A stretch of 64,000 nucleotides of DNA from Crotophaga sulcirostris. Lineage: Eukaryota; Chordata; Aves; Cuculiformes; Crotophagidae. The translations under genes were made by a program, and so were the position numbers. Position 1 is the first letter of the stretch. The number at the start of each line of letters is the position of its first letter. The stretch lies in contig VYZB01001131.1 in assembly GCA_013397455.1 (NCBI GenBank), forward strand, positions 5,025-69,024, written 5' to 3'. Shown piece after piece: positions 11,736-22,000 of the stretch. A model generated the notes under the pieces. It was not told where the DNA came from. It ran no database searches and saw nothing but the letters and a program-made list of their open reading frames with translations.

Positions 11736-12410
11736 AAACATATCTCACACAGCTCACAGCAGAGCTCTGGCCTGAGCAGTTCAGGAAATCCAAACAGGGT
11801 TGGCATAATACACCATTCCAGTATCTGTATCTACAGGGGAGTAATCAAAATGCCATTGCTGATGCAGCAGAGGCACTCGCTGTTGGGCAGGGCACGGATG
11901 CACAGGCAGGGAAGGCACTGTCAACCTCAGAGCTCTGGGTGGGGCACCTGATGAGCTGGCACAAAGCTAGGCAATGTGAGACAAGCCATAGGAATGGAGT
12001 TTATTGTTCCACTTAAGCAGCTCGGAGAGCAGGCCAGAGATCAGACCAAGGTTTGATGAGAAATGGTTTGAGGTAAGATCAAGATCTCCGGCAACATTTG
12101 GGAGGCACATCTTCAGAGCGTCACAGCAAACATGACAGAGCATGCCAAGATTTCAGCCTGTCATCAGGGTTATTTTTCCTGCCTTTAAGGCTGTAATTGA
12201 CAAAAGCTAAATACCCATGGATCCTGGGAGCCTAATCCTGCAAGAACCTGAATCCATCTGCAGACACACCTACAGCAGATAAAAATTATCAGTCCCATCT
12301 TTCTGACCCCACATCTTTTTCGCATCACAAAAACCTGGGAGATTTACTCCCACAGAAGTCAGTGCTAACCCTCCACCAAGCTGCTTTTCAAAGTATCACA
12401 ACAGATCCAT
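11736..12410. other. Unique sequence
   Basis: No gene or repeat was recognised between the two CR1 copies. Confidence 0.4.
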
Positions 12411-12464
12411 AAATCATAGAATGTCCTGAGTTGGAAGGGACCCGCAAGGATTGTTGAGGAATTG

Positions 12465-12958
12465 NNNNNNNNNNNNNNNNNNNNNNNNNNNNNNNNNNNN
12501 NNNNNNNNNNNNNNNNNNNNNNNNNNNNNNNNNNNNNNNNNNNNNNNNNNNNNNNNNNNNNNNNNNNNNNNNNNNNNNNNNNNNNNNNNNNNNNNNNNNN
12601 NNNNNNNNNNNNNNNNNNNNNNNNNNNNNNNNNNNNNNNNNNNNNNNNNNNNNNNNNNNNNNNNNNNNNNNNNNNNNNNNNNNNNNNNNNNNNNNNNNNN
12701 NNNNNNNNNNNNNNNNNNNNNNNNNNNNNNNNNNNNNNNNNNNNNNNNNNNNNNNNNNNNNNNNNNNNNNNNNNNNNNNNNNNNNNNNNNNNNNNNNNNN
12801 NNNNNNNNNNNNNNNNNNNNNNNNNNNNNNNNNNNNNNNNNNNNNNNNNNNNNNNNNNNNNNNNNNNNNNNNNNNNNNNNNNNNNNNNNNNNNNNNNNNN
12901 NNNNNNNNNNNNNNNNNNNNNNNNNNNNNNNNNNNNNNNNNNNNNNNNNNNNNNNNNN
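12465..12958. other. Assembly gap (494 N)
   Basis: A continuous run of N. Every open frame spanning it is an artefact. Its true length is unknown. Confidence 1.
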
Positions 12959-13030
12959 GAGGGGAACTGGGATTGGGAGAGGCCACTGGAATGGGGGAGT
13001 GGGATTGGGGGTACAGGGATTGGGGGAATT
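12959..13030. repeat. G-rich minisatellite at gap edge
   Basis: Repeated GGGATTGGGGG-like units with the variants GGGATTGGGAGAGG and GGAATGGGGGAGTGGG. Many runs of three to five G could form quadruplexes. The sequence GGAATTG occurs on both sides of the gap, so the gap is probably filled by more of this array. Confidence 0.75.
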
Positions 13031-13593
13031 GTTGACTCCTGTCCCTGCACAGGACAACCCCAACATTCACACCGTGTGTCTAAGGGCCTTGGCCAAACGC
13101 TGCTGGAATATTGTCAGGCTGTGATTGCTTCCATGGGAGCTGTTCCAGTGCTCCACCATCCTCTGGGTGAAGAACCTTTCCTAATGTCCAACCTAACCCT
13201 CCCCTGGTGCATCTTCCTGCCATTCCCTCGGGTCCTGTCATGGGTGACCAGAGAACAGCTCAGTGCCCCCTTCTCCTCCTCCCTTTGCGAGGAAGCTGTA
13301 ACTATGGTGACATCTCCCCTCAGCCTCCTTTTCCCCAGGCTGAACAGACCAAGTCACTTCAGCCACTCCTTATAAAGCTTCCCGTCTAAACCCTTCACCA
13401 ATTCCATGCCCTCCTCTGGCTGCTCTCCCGCAGCTTTAAGTCCTTTTTAATTCTGTGATGCCCAAAACTGCACCCAGTGCTCAAGGTGGGGCTGCAACAG
13501 CACAGAGCAGAGCGGGACAATCCACTCCCTTGACCAGCTTGCGATGGAGTGCTTGATGAACCCAAGGACACGAGCATCACACAATGAAGCTCT

Positions 13594-13763
13594 TTAGGGC
13601 ACCATCTCTCTGCAGTTCAGACTGCAAAGCGTATTGCCAAAAACAGCCAGTTCTTGTTGTGGAGTGGCACCAGGACAGGTTTTATGAAAAATACAGTTTT
13701 TGAAGAACCGGCACTGGTCTTCAAAAACCTCTTCAGTTGACACATACACCTGAGCTCCCACTC
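13594..13763 (-). CDS. Weak candidate terminal exon
   Basis: A minus-strand open frame follows a strong acceptor (ACTATTTTCCCCACTGTCCTAGCAG, exon from 13763) and ends at TAA (13596-13594). It would take one base from the previous exon. The peptide contains AQVYVSTEEVFEDQCRFF and a cysteine-bearing HKTCPGATPQQELAVFG segment. No family is recognised, and a CR1 begins about 14 bp past the stop. No polyadenylation signal was found before that CR1. The acceptor and codon pattern are the only support. Confidence 0.28.
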
Positions 13764-14694
13764 CTGCTAGGACAGTGGGGAAAATAGTACAAAGCTTTAA
13801 CAACACATGATGTGAACAGAAACACAAAACTCCTTGCAAGCAAGGTCAGATCTTGAGAGGTGGTGCATGAAAAGTTGCTGTGAAAAAGCCTCAAAGCACT
13901 TTAAACTGTGTGTTAAAGGCCGTTGTCCAAATTCCATAGATGGGGATTTGAAGGTAAAGTGAAATGCAGTGATTTGGACTTCAACATCCAGCAATGAGTG
14001 ACCTAATAAAATGACCCAGATCACAGTCCTCATTATGTTTCAGAGTTAGACACAAAATTGTGGCTCAGACTTGGGTGTGCTGCATCCATACCCTGGAGAT
14101 GATCCAGGTCAGCTTGCTGCAAGGGATCCAGCCCTGAGCACCCCAAAATCTTTCTGGGTGCTTCACATCTAGACTGAAATACCCTTCCAGGACTGTTTTT
14201 GTGGAATGGGGAGACAGAGGCTTCTGCTGTAAGGAGTTCAAATCTGCCTAGATAGGTCCTGAGGCCTGAGAGCTCGAGGGTCCGAGGGGCAGTGTGCTGC
14301 CTGAACACTGCAGTGCAATTGGTAGCAGATTCACAAAGAGCTTGTGTTCATGCACCAAGCTATAAATATTCCTTTTCAAAAAAGCATAACTGGAAAAATG
14401 TTGAAATGTCTATTTTTGCCCTCCTCTGCTTCACCCACTTGAAACATTGACATCATACCAAGCTCCTACTGAGATGGAGTCATTCCTGAGACCCGGAGCA
14501 GCACAACTGCACCCTCCATAAACGCTTGGGAAAGGAAAAAAAGCATCTTTGTAGCTGGGAGGATGGATGAAGCAGATCTTGGGGTGGGCGAATTCTTGCA
14601 TGAAAATGGCAGGTTTCCCACTGCTCTTTGATTCCATTAGGAATGACTGAGTAAAGCCTGAGTCCAGGCTGTCACGGGTTTGCCCTAGACTTAC

Positions 14695-14813
14695 CTGAGG
14701 TCTGATATTACTCCAAGAGGCTTCCAGGTACACAGGTTCATCCTTCCCAGCCAAATAGCAACAGTTCTCTCCAGTCTCACCCTAAATTTCATATGTCCCA
14801 TCCCAAGCTGCCT
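14695..14813 (-). CDS. Candidate 119-bp internal coding exon
   Basis: A minus-strand segment begins after the acceptor CATGATTTCTTTCTTTAG and ends at a near-perfect donor, CCTCAG|GTAAGTC (intron from 14694). Of the three frames only the one entering at phase 0 is open throughout. It leaves two extra bases after 39 codons. The peptide includes RQLGMGHMKFRVRLERTVAI and NLCTWKPLGVISDL; no domain is recognised. A different frame starting inside this segment runs on past the donor and is probably chance. The splice-site pair is strong, while coding potential is moderate. A non-coding exon is possible. Confidence 0.42.
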
Positions 14814-16032
14814 CTAAAGAAAGAAATCATGAGAATAAGGCAGTTTGCAGCAGGCTGTGACCCTCACTGGCTTCATGAATGGCTGCAGAAGATCAGAGAG
14901 CAGCAGGCACCGGCAGCTCCATCACCACAGTGCCTGCAGCATCTCACCTCTGCCTGCACAAGATGGTGAGAACAGGTTGAGTGCTGCTGGCGGCATTTGG
15001 CGTGAGCCAGGAGCTGCCAACTGTACCTGCTGGCAGCAGCTCAGTTCCTCCAGGGTTCAAACACTGGCAGAGGGCAGCAGCAGTGAGCACTTCCTCACCT
15101 CGAGCTGCTCTCGACGCAGGTAGTTGTGTGATGACAGATGACTCAAGTGGTGAATGCAAGCACAAAATTGTTGAGAAATGCTATTTCAGAAACACCTTGG
15201 TGTCAGCTCTGTTCCTGACCAACTCTAATTTCTACCTGCTGCACTCATGATTGTGGTAAAGCACACCAAGATGAAAGGCTCAGAGTAATAAATCCTCCAA
15301 CAATCTCACTGCCTGTAAGATGACAATACTGGGCTAGAGGCACAGAGACACTGCACAGACCTGATCTAGGGACCAGATCACATCCTCACAGAACCAGCCC
15401 CATGTGCTGCTGAGGGATTGTCACCTCCATGCCATACTGTGAGACCCGGGCACCTCTCAGCAGGGCAGGTGTCTCATCCAGAGATGCTTTTCTAAACGTA
15501 TGGCAGCGCATTGGTGACATGCTCAAGGGACAGTCCTGGAGCACAAAAAACACCCTCAAACCCTCAGCAGCTTTGCACGCAGTCAATCCATCAGTCAAGT
15601 CTCAAAGCAACACTAAAAGCCTCACCAAAGCTCCCCAAGCCACAGTGGCCACCATTCTCCTCAGCTGTCTGGTCCTGCTCTTGGGTGCTGGCATATATAC
15701 AGCCACACTCACTCCTGCAGGCAATCAATGCCTATTTTGCCTAAATAAGGCAGTCACCACCTGGCTTCTATCTATTTAACGACCTGAGCATCTGGTTTCA
15801 ATATAGCAGGCAAAGAGAAACCACAGCATAACAAATGTTATTTAGAGCTGCAACTAACTCTGGGCCCCCAGTTGTACATTATAATAATAAAGTAGCTACA
15901 CCTACATCTGTTGACAGATGCAGTGGGGTCAATTTCACACACACCCCCCAAGAGACACCCTACATCTCCTCCTGTCCTTAGATCCCTAATATTCCCCTGT
16001 GCCATATCCAATATTATGTTACCCCAAAGAAC
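14814..16032. other. Unique sequence
   Basis: No repeat was recognised. A GAG|GTGAGG donor-like site on the minus strand near 15100 lacks a convincing acceptor. ORFs on both strands look like chance. Confidence 0.4.
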
Positions 16033-16378
16033 TGGAGGCTTTGTCACTCTCTGAAGCTCCCAGTAAAGAGGTTGTGGTGAGGTGGGTGCTGGTCTCTTCT
16101 CCCAAGGAACAAGCAACAGGACAAGACGAAATGACCTCAAGTTGCACCAGAGGAGGTTTAGATTGGATATTAGGAAAAATTCCTTTGCTGAAAGAGTAGT
16201 GAAGCACTGGCAGAGGCTGCCCAGGGCAGTGGTGGAGTCGCCAACCCTGTAGGGGTTCAAACAATGTGTAGATGTGGTGCTTTGGGACATGGTTTAGAAG
16301 GCACACTGGTGCTGGGCTGATGGTTGGACTGGATGAGCTTAGAGGTCTTTTCCAACTTTAATGATTCCATATTCTATG
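16033..16378 (+). mobile_element. CR1 LINE 3' end
   Basis: Plus-strand CR1 order: 'gaggttgtggtgaggtgggt', 'ggtctcttctcccaaggaac', 'cctcaagttgcaccagagga', 'gaagcactggcagaggctgc', 'cttagaggtcttttccaact' and the tail 'atgattccatattctatg'. Confidence 0.92.
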
Positions 16379-17087
16379 CTGCTGCCCTTCTCTGGACTTG
16401 CTCCAACAGATCCATGTGCTTCCTTCCTGTACATACACACACAGAGACCAGTAAACGCAACTGGAACAGACCTCACACCAAAAGGACAGACAGGCCAGGG
16501 GAAAAGCAATAAAAGTACAAACAAGTGCTCATTGTGACTCTTCTCCCTTCCAGTCCATATTCCTTCAGCACATAGCTTCAAGGAGTGGTCATACTGATTC
16601 TCAGTGCACTCTTCCTCCAGTCCTCCAACATCTCGAGTAGATGCAGAGGCACAGGGAGTCCCCAGGGGCCGTTACCCTCAGTCTGATCCCGCGATGGCCG
16701 CTGGCTCTGAGCACCAATGCCAGCAGGGTCACAAGGCAAAGGAGAGAAGAGAACAGCCCTGTGTATGTGCCAGGCTGCGTGGGTGTGCAGGCATCCGCAT
16801 CTCCATATGCTGCCCCTGCACTGCACCCTTTGTGGGGCGTTTCTGAGAAGCAAAGCAGCAAACAGCTGGCGATGCAAGCAAGGCAAATTCAATGGTTATG
16901 GTTTTCTTCAGACCTGAGAGCAGGAAAGAGCAAAATGCAACACTACCACCTTCCATGCTTGTCCGCTTTCACTCAGATGGGGGTTTTAGGAGAAAAGTCA
17001 CAAAGTTAAATATTTGCATTTGCAATTTAATATGTTCTAACACTTGAGAGCATATTTTTCTTTTCTTTGTTTCTAACTGTGGACAGA
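16379..17087. other. Unique sequence
   Basis: No repeat or supported exon was recognised. Several overlapping ORFs at 16578-17009 on both strands are unexplained and probably chance. Confidence 0.4.
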
Positions 17088-17570
17088 TCATTCCTTCTTG
17101 CTGCAATGTGCCAAGGAGCTAGATGGTAGTGCATGCAACGGAGCTTTTCTTGCAAAAATAATGCTATAGCAAAAATTTGGTGATGGCAAACTGCTCTCAG
17201 CTGTGGATATTCCATCAGAGTCCTCCTCAGTCACAGGGTTGCTGCTCCTTCTGCTCAGCGTTGACAGCATTTGAGTTTCCTCCTCAGAACTATCTTCTTG
17301 AGACTCTCCATTTGGCTCAGTCTCTGCTGGGCGGTTGGATGCAGCCTTTCTGCATTCACCAGGCTTAATGAACATCTTGACCACAGGGGACATGTGAGTG
17401 ATGTAGGCAGATCGTGAGTGGCAGCATTTGATGAGGTGGCTGGGCAGACCCATGTTGGCTGAGGTCAGGGCGTGCTTTGCAACCCAAGAAACAGACAACA
17501 TGAGAGCATTGCTGGTTACCTCCTGGCTTATTGCCTCAGTGACACCAAGGACACTCTTTGGAGCCAAAGA
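17088..17570 (-). CDS. Coding-like open frame, unrecognised
   Basis: A minus-strand frame of about 160 codons is open from an in-frame TAG that doubles as a weak acceptor (GATCCTAG, 17571) to a stop at 17088. Codon choice looks coding: many codons end in C or G, and runs such as GLPSHLIKCCHSRSAYITHM are followed by an acidic, serine-rich stretch (ESQEDSSEEETQMLSTLS, then NPVTEEDSDGISTAES). The last 30 or so codons look less coding. There is no ATG at the upstream end. A good donor (CAGGAG|GTAACC at 17520) would alternatively make a 51-bp symmetric exon. It may be an exon of the same minus-strand gene as other candidates, or a decayed retrocopy. No poly-A tail or target-site duplication was seen, and I cannot name a homologue. 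Confidence 0.4.
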   Translation of the reverse strand, partial: SLAPKSVLGVTEAISQEVTSNALMLSVSWVAKHALTSANMGLPSHLIKCCHSRSAYITHMSPVVKMFIKPGECRKAASNRPAETEPNGESQEDSSEEETQMLSTLSRRSSNPVTEEDSDGISTAESSLPSPNFCYSIIFARKAPLHALPSSSLAHCSKKE

Positions 17571-18315
17571 CTAGGATCAGCAATGGATTTGCTATGTTCA
17601 TGGAGAGCTATATAGCACTACGAGGCAGCAGTGCCATACCTGGTAGCTACTCTGCATCAAGATTCAAATAAGCCATGCAAGAAATACAGATAATGTCAAT
17701 CACTTCTAGCCTTTGAACCTTTATTTCTATACTTGACCACAGAGTGTGATTGCCCTGACCAAGGAGGAGCTGCAGAAGGTCCGTATTACAGCACAGGAGG
17801 AATGGAGGAAAGGGGAAAATTAAAAAAAAATCAGCCATTCTAATTTCTGCAACCAATGGCCAAGATGGCACACAGCAGGACAAAATGGCATTGAAGATCT
17901 TTCCAGGCTCAGCTTTCTGCCCTGAACCCCTTAATTGCTGAAGTCCTGCACCCCAAACACAAAGCTGCAAGGCTGGTAGAAATGACTGGTGGGATTAGAC
18001 TACTTGGGAGGACGTCTGTCCAAGGGAACTTTCAAAGCAGAAAATCCAAGAATTGAAATCATGCAGGAAAGGAAGATGCTTTCAAATAGATCTTGGAAAA
18101 TCATATCATCAGTATTAGTATTTTTAGATATAAGGCTTTTCATAAAACCAGCTCAACTTAGATGTCATTAGACCTTTAAGAGTCTGCACAAAAGCAGAGT
18201 TTTCAGTCTTGTGCATTTTACATTTCACTAACGTTGCCTGCTACAACTGTTAATGTAATTATAACTACTCAGACCATTAAAACAGTCTTACTCAGCACAA
18301 ACAGCCAGAATAATG
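17571..18315. other. Unique sequence
   Basis: Nothing recognised. Confidence 0.35.
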
Positions 18316-18370
18316 GATTGAGAGTAGCTCTGAGGAGGAGGACTTGGGGTGCTGGTGGAGGAGAAGCCGT
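18316..18370 (+). mobile_element. CR1 LINE piece, left part of a mosaic
   Basis: The words 'gagtagctctgaggaggagg' and 'acttggggtgctggtgga' match the plus-strand CR1 segment lying upstream of the element that resumes at about 18602. Confidence 0.7.
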
Positions 18371-18601
18371 GCCCCAGGTGTAGAACCCTGCATCTGCCCT
18401 CATTAAATCTCATGCAGTTGGCAATTGCTCAGCTCTCCAATCTGTCAAGATCCCTCTACAGTGCCTCTTTGCCCCTAAGAGTCTTGAAAACTCCCCTCAG
18501 TTTTGTGTCATCAGCAAACTCTGTTAGTAAACCTTCAAGTCCTGCATCCAGGTAATTTATGAAGATATTAACGAGCACTGGCCCCAGGATGGATCCTTGC
18601 T
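18371..18601 (-). mobile_element. CR1 LINE internal fragment within another CR1
   Basis: Minus-strand CR1 text from a region further from the 3' end: 'aaatctcatgcagttggcaa', 'gtcaagatccctctacagtg', 'ttttgtgtcatcagcaaact', 'atgaagatattaacgagcac' and 'tggccccaggatggatcctt'. It sits between two plus-strand CR1 pieces and replaces part of them. Confidence 0.82.
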
Positions 18602-19085
18602 GGTTCTCAGCACAGAACAGACAGGGATGTGTGTTGGAGTGAGGCCACAAAGATGATCTGAGGGCTGGAGCACCTCCCGTACAAGGACAGGCTGAGAGAG
18701 TTGGAGATGTTCAGCCTGGAGAGGAAAAGGCTGTGGGGAGACCTTAGAGCAGCCTCCATTACTGAAGGGGGCTCCAGGAAAGCTGGGAAGGGGCTCTTGA
18801 TCAGGGAGTGCAGGGACAGGACGAGGGGAATGGTTTTAAGGAGGAAGAGGGGAGATTGAGATGAGATCTTAGGAAGAAATGTTTTGCTGTGAGGGTGGGG
18901 AGGCCCTGGTCCAGGTTTCCCAGAGCAGTGGTGGCTGCCCCATCCCTGGAGGTGTTCAGGGCCAGGTTGGATGGGGCTTTGAGCCCTCTGATCCAGTGGG
19001 AGGTGTCCCTGCCCATGGCAGGGGGGGTTGAAACTGGATGGGCTTTAAGGTCCCTTCCAGCTCAAACTATTCCATGATTCTATTA
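18602..19085 (+). mobile_element. CR1 LINE 3' end, right part of a mosaic
   Basis: It resumes with 'ggttctcagcacagaacaga' and continues through 'gggctggagcacctcccgta', 'aaatgttttgctgtgagggt', 'ccatccctggaggtgttcag' and 'aaggtcccttccagctcaaa' to the tail 'ctattccatgattctattat'. Confidence 0.92.
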
Positions 19086-22000
19086 TAAGATTATAGGAAA
19101 GACCTGCTGAAAAAGGCTCCCTGAAGGCCCATCGCTGTCAAAGGGACAAACTTCCATACTGCAGCATATTTAGAACTCATCTGCAGCAAGATCTGAACAG
19201 CAGCCTACAGCAAGAAGGGAAGGAAGAACCGAGAGATGGATCCTGCAAACAGGCTTTCACTTAAGATAGCCAGACTTAAGATTGCAAGAGTCCTCCATGC
19301 ATGGTGGGCACAGCAGGTCTAAGGAGCAGAAGTGGGGTGACTCAGTTGCCCTCAAAACAGGCAAGGACAAGAAGTGGCTGCTGTGGAGGACAGCAAAGGC
19401 AGAACATGGTCCTATTAAAAAGAAAGGCTATTTGGCTTCCAGATGTGGAAATACCAATCCACAAAATGATGCTAAATCTTACTCCTTAGATGCTTTATGA
19501 ACCATTTCACGCATCAAAGAGGCCAATCAATACTTGGTACCTCCACAGCCCAGTTCACCAAATGTCCCCAGAGGGCACAGCAACCCTTACTCACCCCTCC
19601 CCATGCTCAGCCGTGCCAGGAGCACAGAGGAGGGAGGAGGCAAACTGCTTGAGGTAGGATTTACAAACCTGCCCACATCACAAACACCTCCCTGTTCCTA
19701 AACCAGGAACTCATTATATATTATTTTATTTTCTTTTTCAAATTGGCAATAATTCTGCCTCTTTTTTCCTCCTCCCCCATGCAGAGTTTCAGTTCTTTGT
19801 GACCAAGCTGTGCTGTGCATCAGGGAAACACCCAGAACACACACATACTGGGGTTTGTGAGTGCTCTGACGTTCAGCTGTGATACCCAGGGTCCTCATGA
19901 GGAAAGCGTGCCAGCTTTGGGTGTTCAGAGATGGGGATCTGCAGGGACAAAGCCACATGGATTTATTTCTTCGAAGGTCCCACCACGAGCTCCTGGTGGA
20001 AATTAAAAATAAAAAAAGCTTGGAGCTCTAAGTTAAGATTTTTAGAGAAATGAGAGCATTTAAAGAAATATGCTGCTCTAGATTATCTTCTGCTCAAGTT
20101 TTAGGGACAGGAGGAGGGAGAAAAAGTGTATTTTCAGTGGCTTCTGCACCAAGCCACATCCTGCAGGCTCTCAAGCAAAGGAACCTGCACCACGGCCACC
20201 GCTTGAGCAAGTTCTGTCCATGTGATGCCTGCTGCCAGATCGGCTCTGGTGTGCAAAACATCAGGAATTTGCTTTTACGTAAGCTGAGTTCCTGCTCACG
20301 CTGCAGGAACGTGGCCGGCACTGAGCTCTGCCTTCCCCACGCTACCCCTGCCTGGCCCGTCTGCGGCCCCAGCCACAACCCAGCACTCCTTCTGTCGTCC
20401 GCTGGCAATAATTGGATTTCATTGCATCCCAAGGGCGGACGCTGGGGCTTTGCTTGCTTTCCCTGCATGAACCATGCTCTCTAGAAACACTCAGCTGTCC
20501 TTGCAAGGGAGATGTCAGCAGATCCAGCCAGGACAGCCCCTTGAAGCACCAGCTGACAGCAGGGTAGCAGCATAGGGGAACCATCGTCTGATGGGCAGCC
20601 CAGGCTCTTCCTAAAGTTTAAAAATAGAAACAGTCTGGCATGTTTTCAGGAAAAAAAAAAGTTTCCATACCAAAAAAGTTTCACTGCAACCATATTGCTC
20701 TATAGTTATGCCGCTCTGTACTGATGTTTTACACACTCAGCTTTATGATCTGGGAAAGTCAAACAAAAAAAAAGGCTTGTTTTAAGTTATGAGTTTTCAG
20801 ACAGTGGCACACTCTGTGCTTAAAGGAAATGTTTATTTTGACAAGCTGAGACAGTCCATGTCTCTTCAAATGCCTGTTCTGATTCTCTATTCAGAGTTTT
20901 TAACCCATGCTACGGAACTGGTTTACTATTGAGCTCATTGGGCTAACGTGAAGCAAAACCCACTACAAGAGGGTTAAAAAAACTCTTGTTAAAGGACAAC
21001 TCAACTATTTTCCAAGTGTTTCTGATGACTTGAGGGTTTTGGCTCAGCCCGTCCTCCAGAAAGCCAGGACAGAGAACAGGGGACCTCAAACCTCAGCAGA
21101 AGGAATCAGTATGCCAGAAGCTGCTCTGAGCAGCAACCAGAGAGGACACCTTGGCATGAGAGGGAACACGCACACACGTGAGCTACAGCACTGCAGCCCG
21201 GTGGATAAAGCAGCAGGATCGGGCATGAAACAACCCTAGTATAGCACAAAAAGGGCTGATCTGGATCCATTTTTCCCCACTTTTATAGGCTGTAGCTCAG
21301 GACTTTATACAATGAATACACACAGAGTGAACCCCGAGCACCTAAGCACCACCTGGGGCCGAGCCATAAATTTAATTCAGCAGCAACGAAGCCTGGGGAA
21401 AGAACACTGTGCACCCCAGAGAAGCAGTGAAACCTCACCGTCTGTTCCCGGGCCGACCAAAACAGCTGTGAATGGGTGCCAGGGGGTCAGGGAGGGTGGC
21501 AGCAAGGGCCACAACCAAACCAGCAGCACCAGCTACTAACAAAGCAAACCCAAGCTGAACGTGGGCAAGGACCACACCGTGGGGAGATGGTGAGCAGTTT
21601 CTGCATACAGCCCCAAAACAAATGATGCTGCATGTTTTGCAGAGCAAACAAAGATGCTGTTTAGTCCCTCACTCAAACAAGGACTCATGCAACCAAAAGG
21701 CAAGGAATGAGCACAACGAGGCGGTGGAATAGGGAAGGATAAGGGTTATGGTGCTAAGATGTGGCTCCACCCCGCACATCATGTTTGCACGCCTGGTGTT
21801 TTCATTGGAACTTGTACCTTTGCTGCACCAAGCTAGATGTTCCTAGCTCAAGAGTCTGATGTAAAGAGGCTAGCTAAGCTCTAAGCTCATGAGTTCAGAG
21901 CAGGAGGACACGTGCACGCACTAGGCGTGTCTCCTCATATTTCAGTGTTTGCACAATATTATTTTGATCCTGGATAAATACTGCTGTTTTATGTGATCTT

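Larger units (their letters stand above)
12411..13580 (-). mobile_element. CR1 LINE interrupted by a tandem repeat and gap
   Basis: The left part (12411-12464) has the CR1 tail 'atcatagaatgtcctgagtt' followed by 'ggaagggacccgcaagga'. The right part (from about 13030) resumes with 'gactcctgtccctgcacagg' and runs through 'cctttcctaatgtccaacct', 'catctcccctcagcctcctt' and 'gggctgcaacagcacagagc' to about 13580. The two parts join in the middle of the CR1 sequence, so one copy was split by a G-rich repeat and the unsequenced gap. Confidence 0.88.

Noticed and set aside
12365..13124. ORFs spanning the gap on both strands
   Set aside because: They consist mostly of unknown residues from the Ns.
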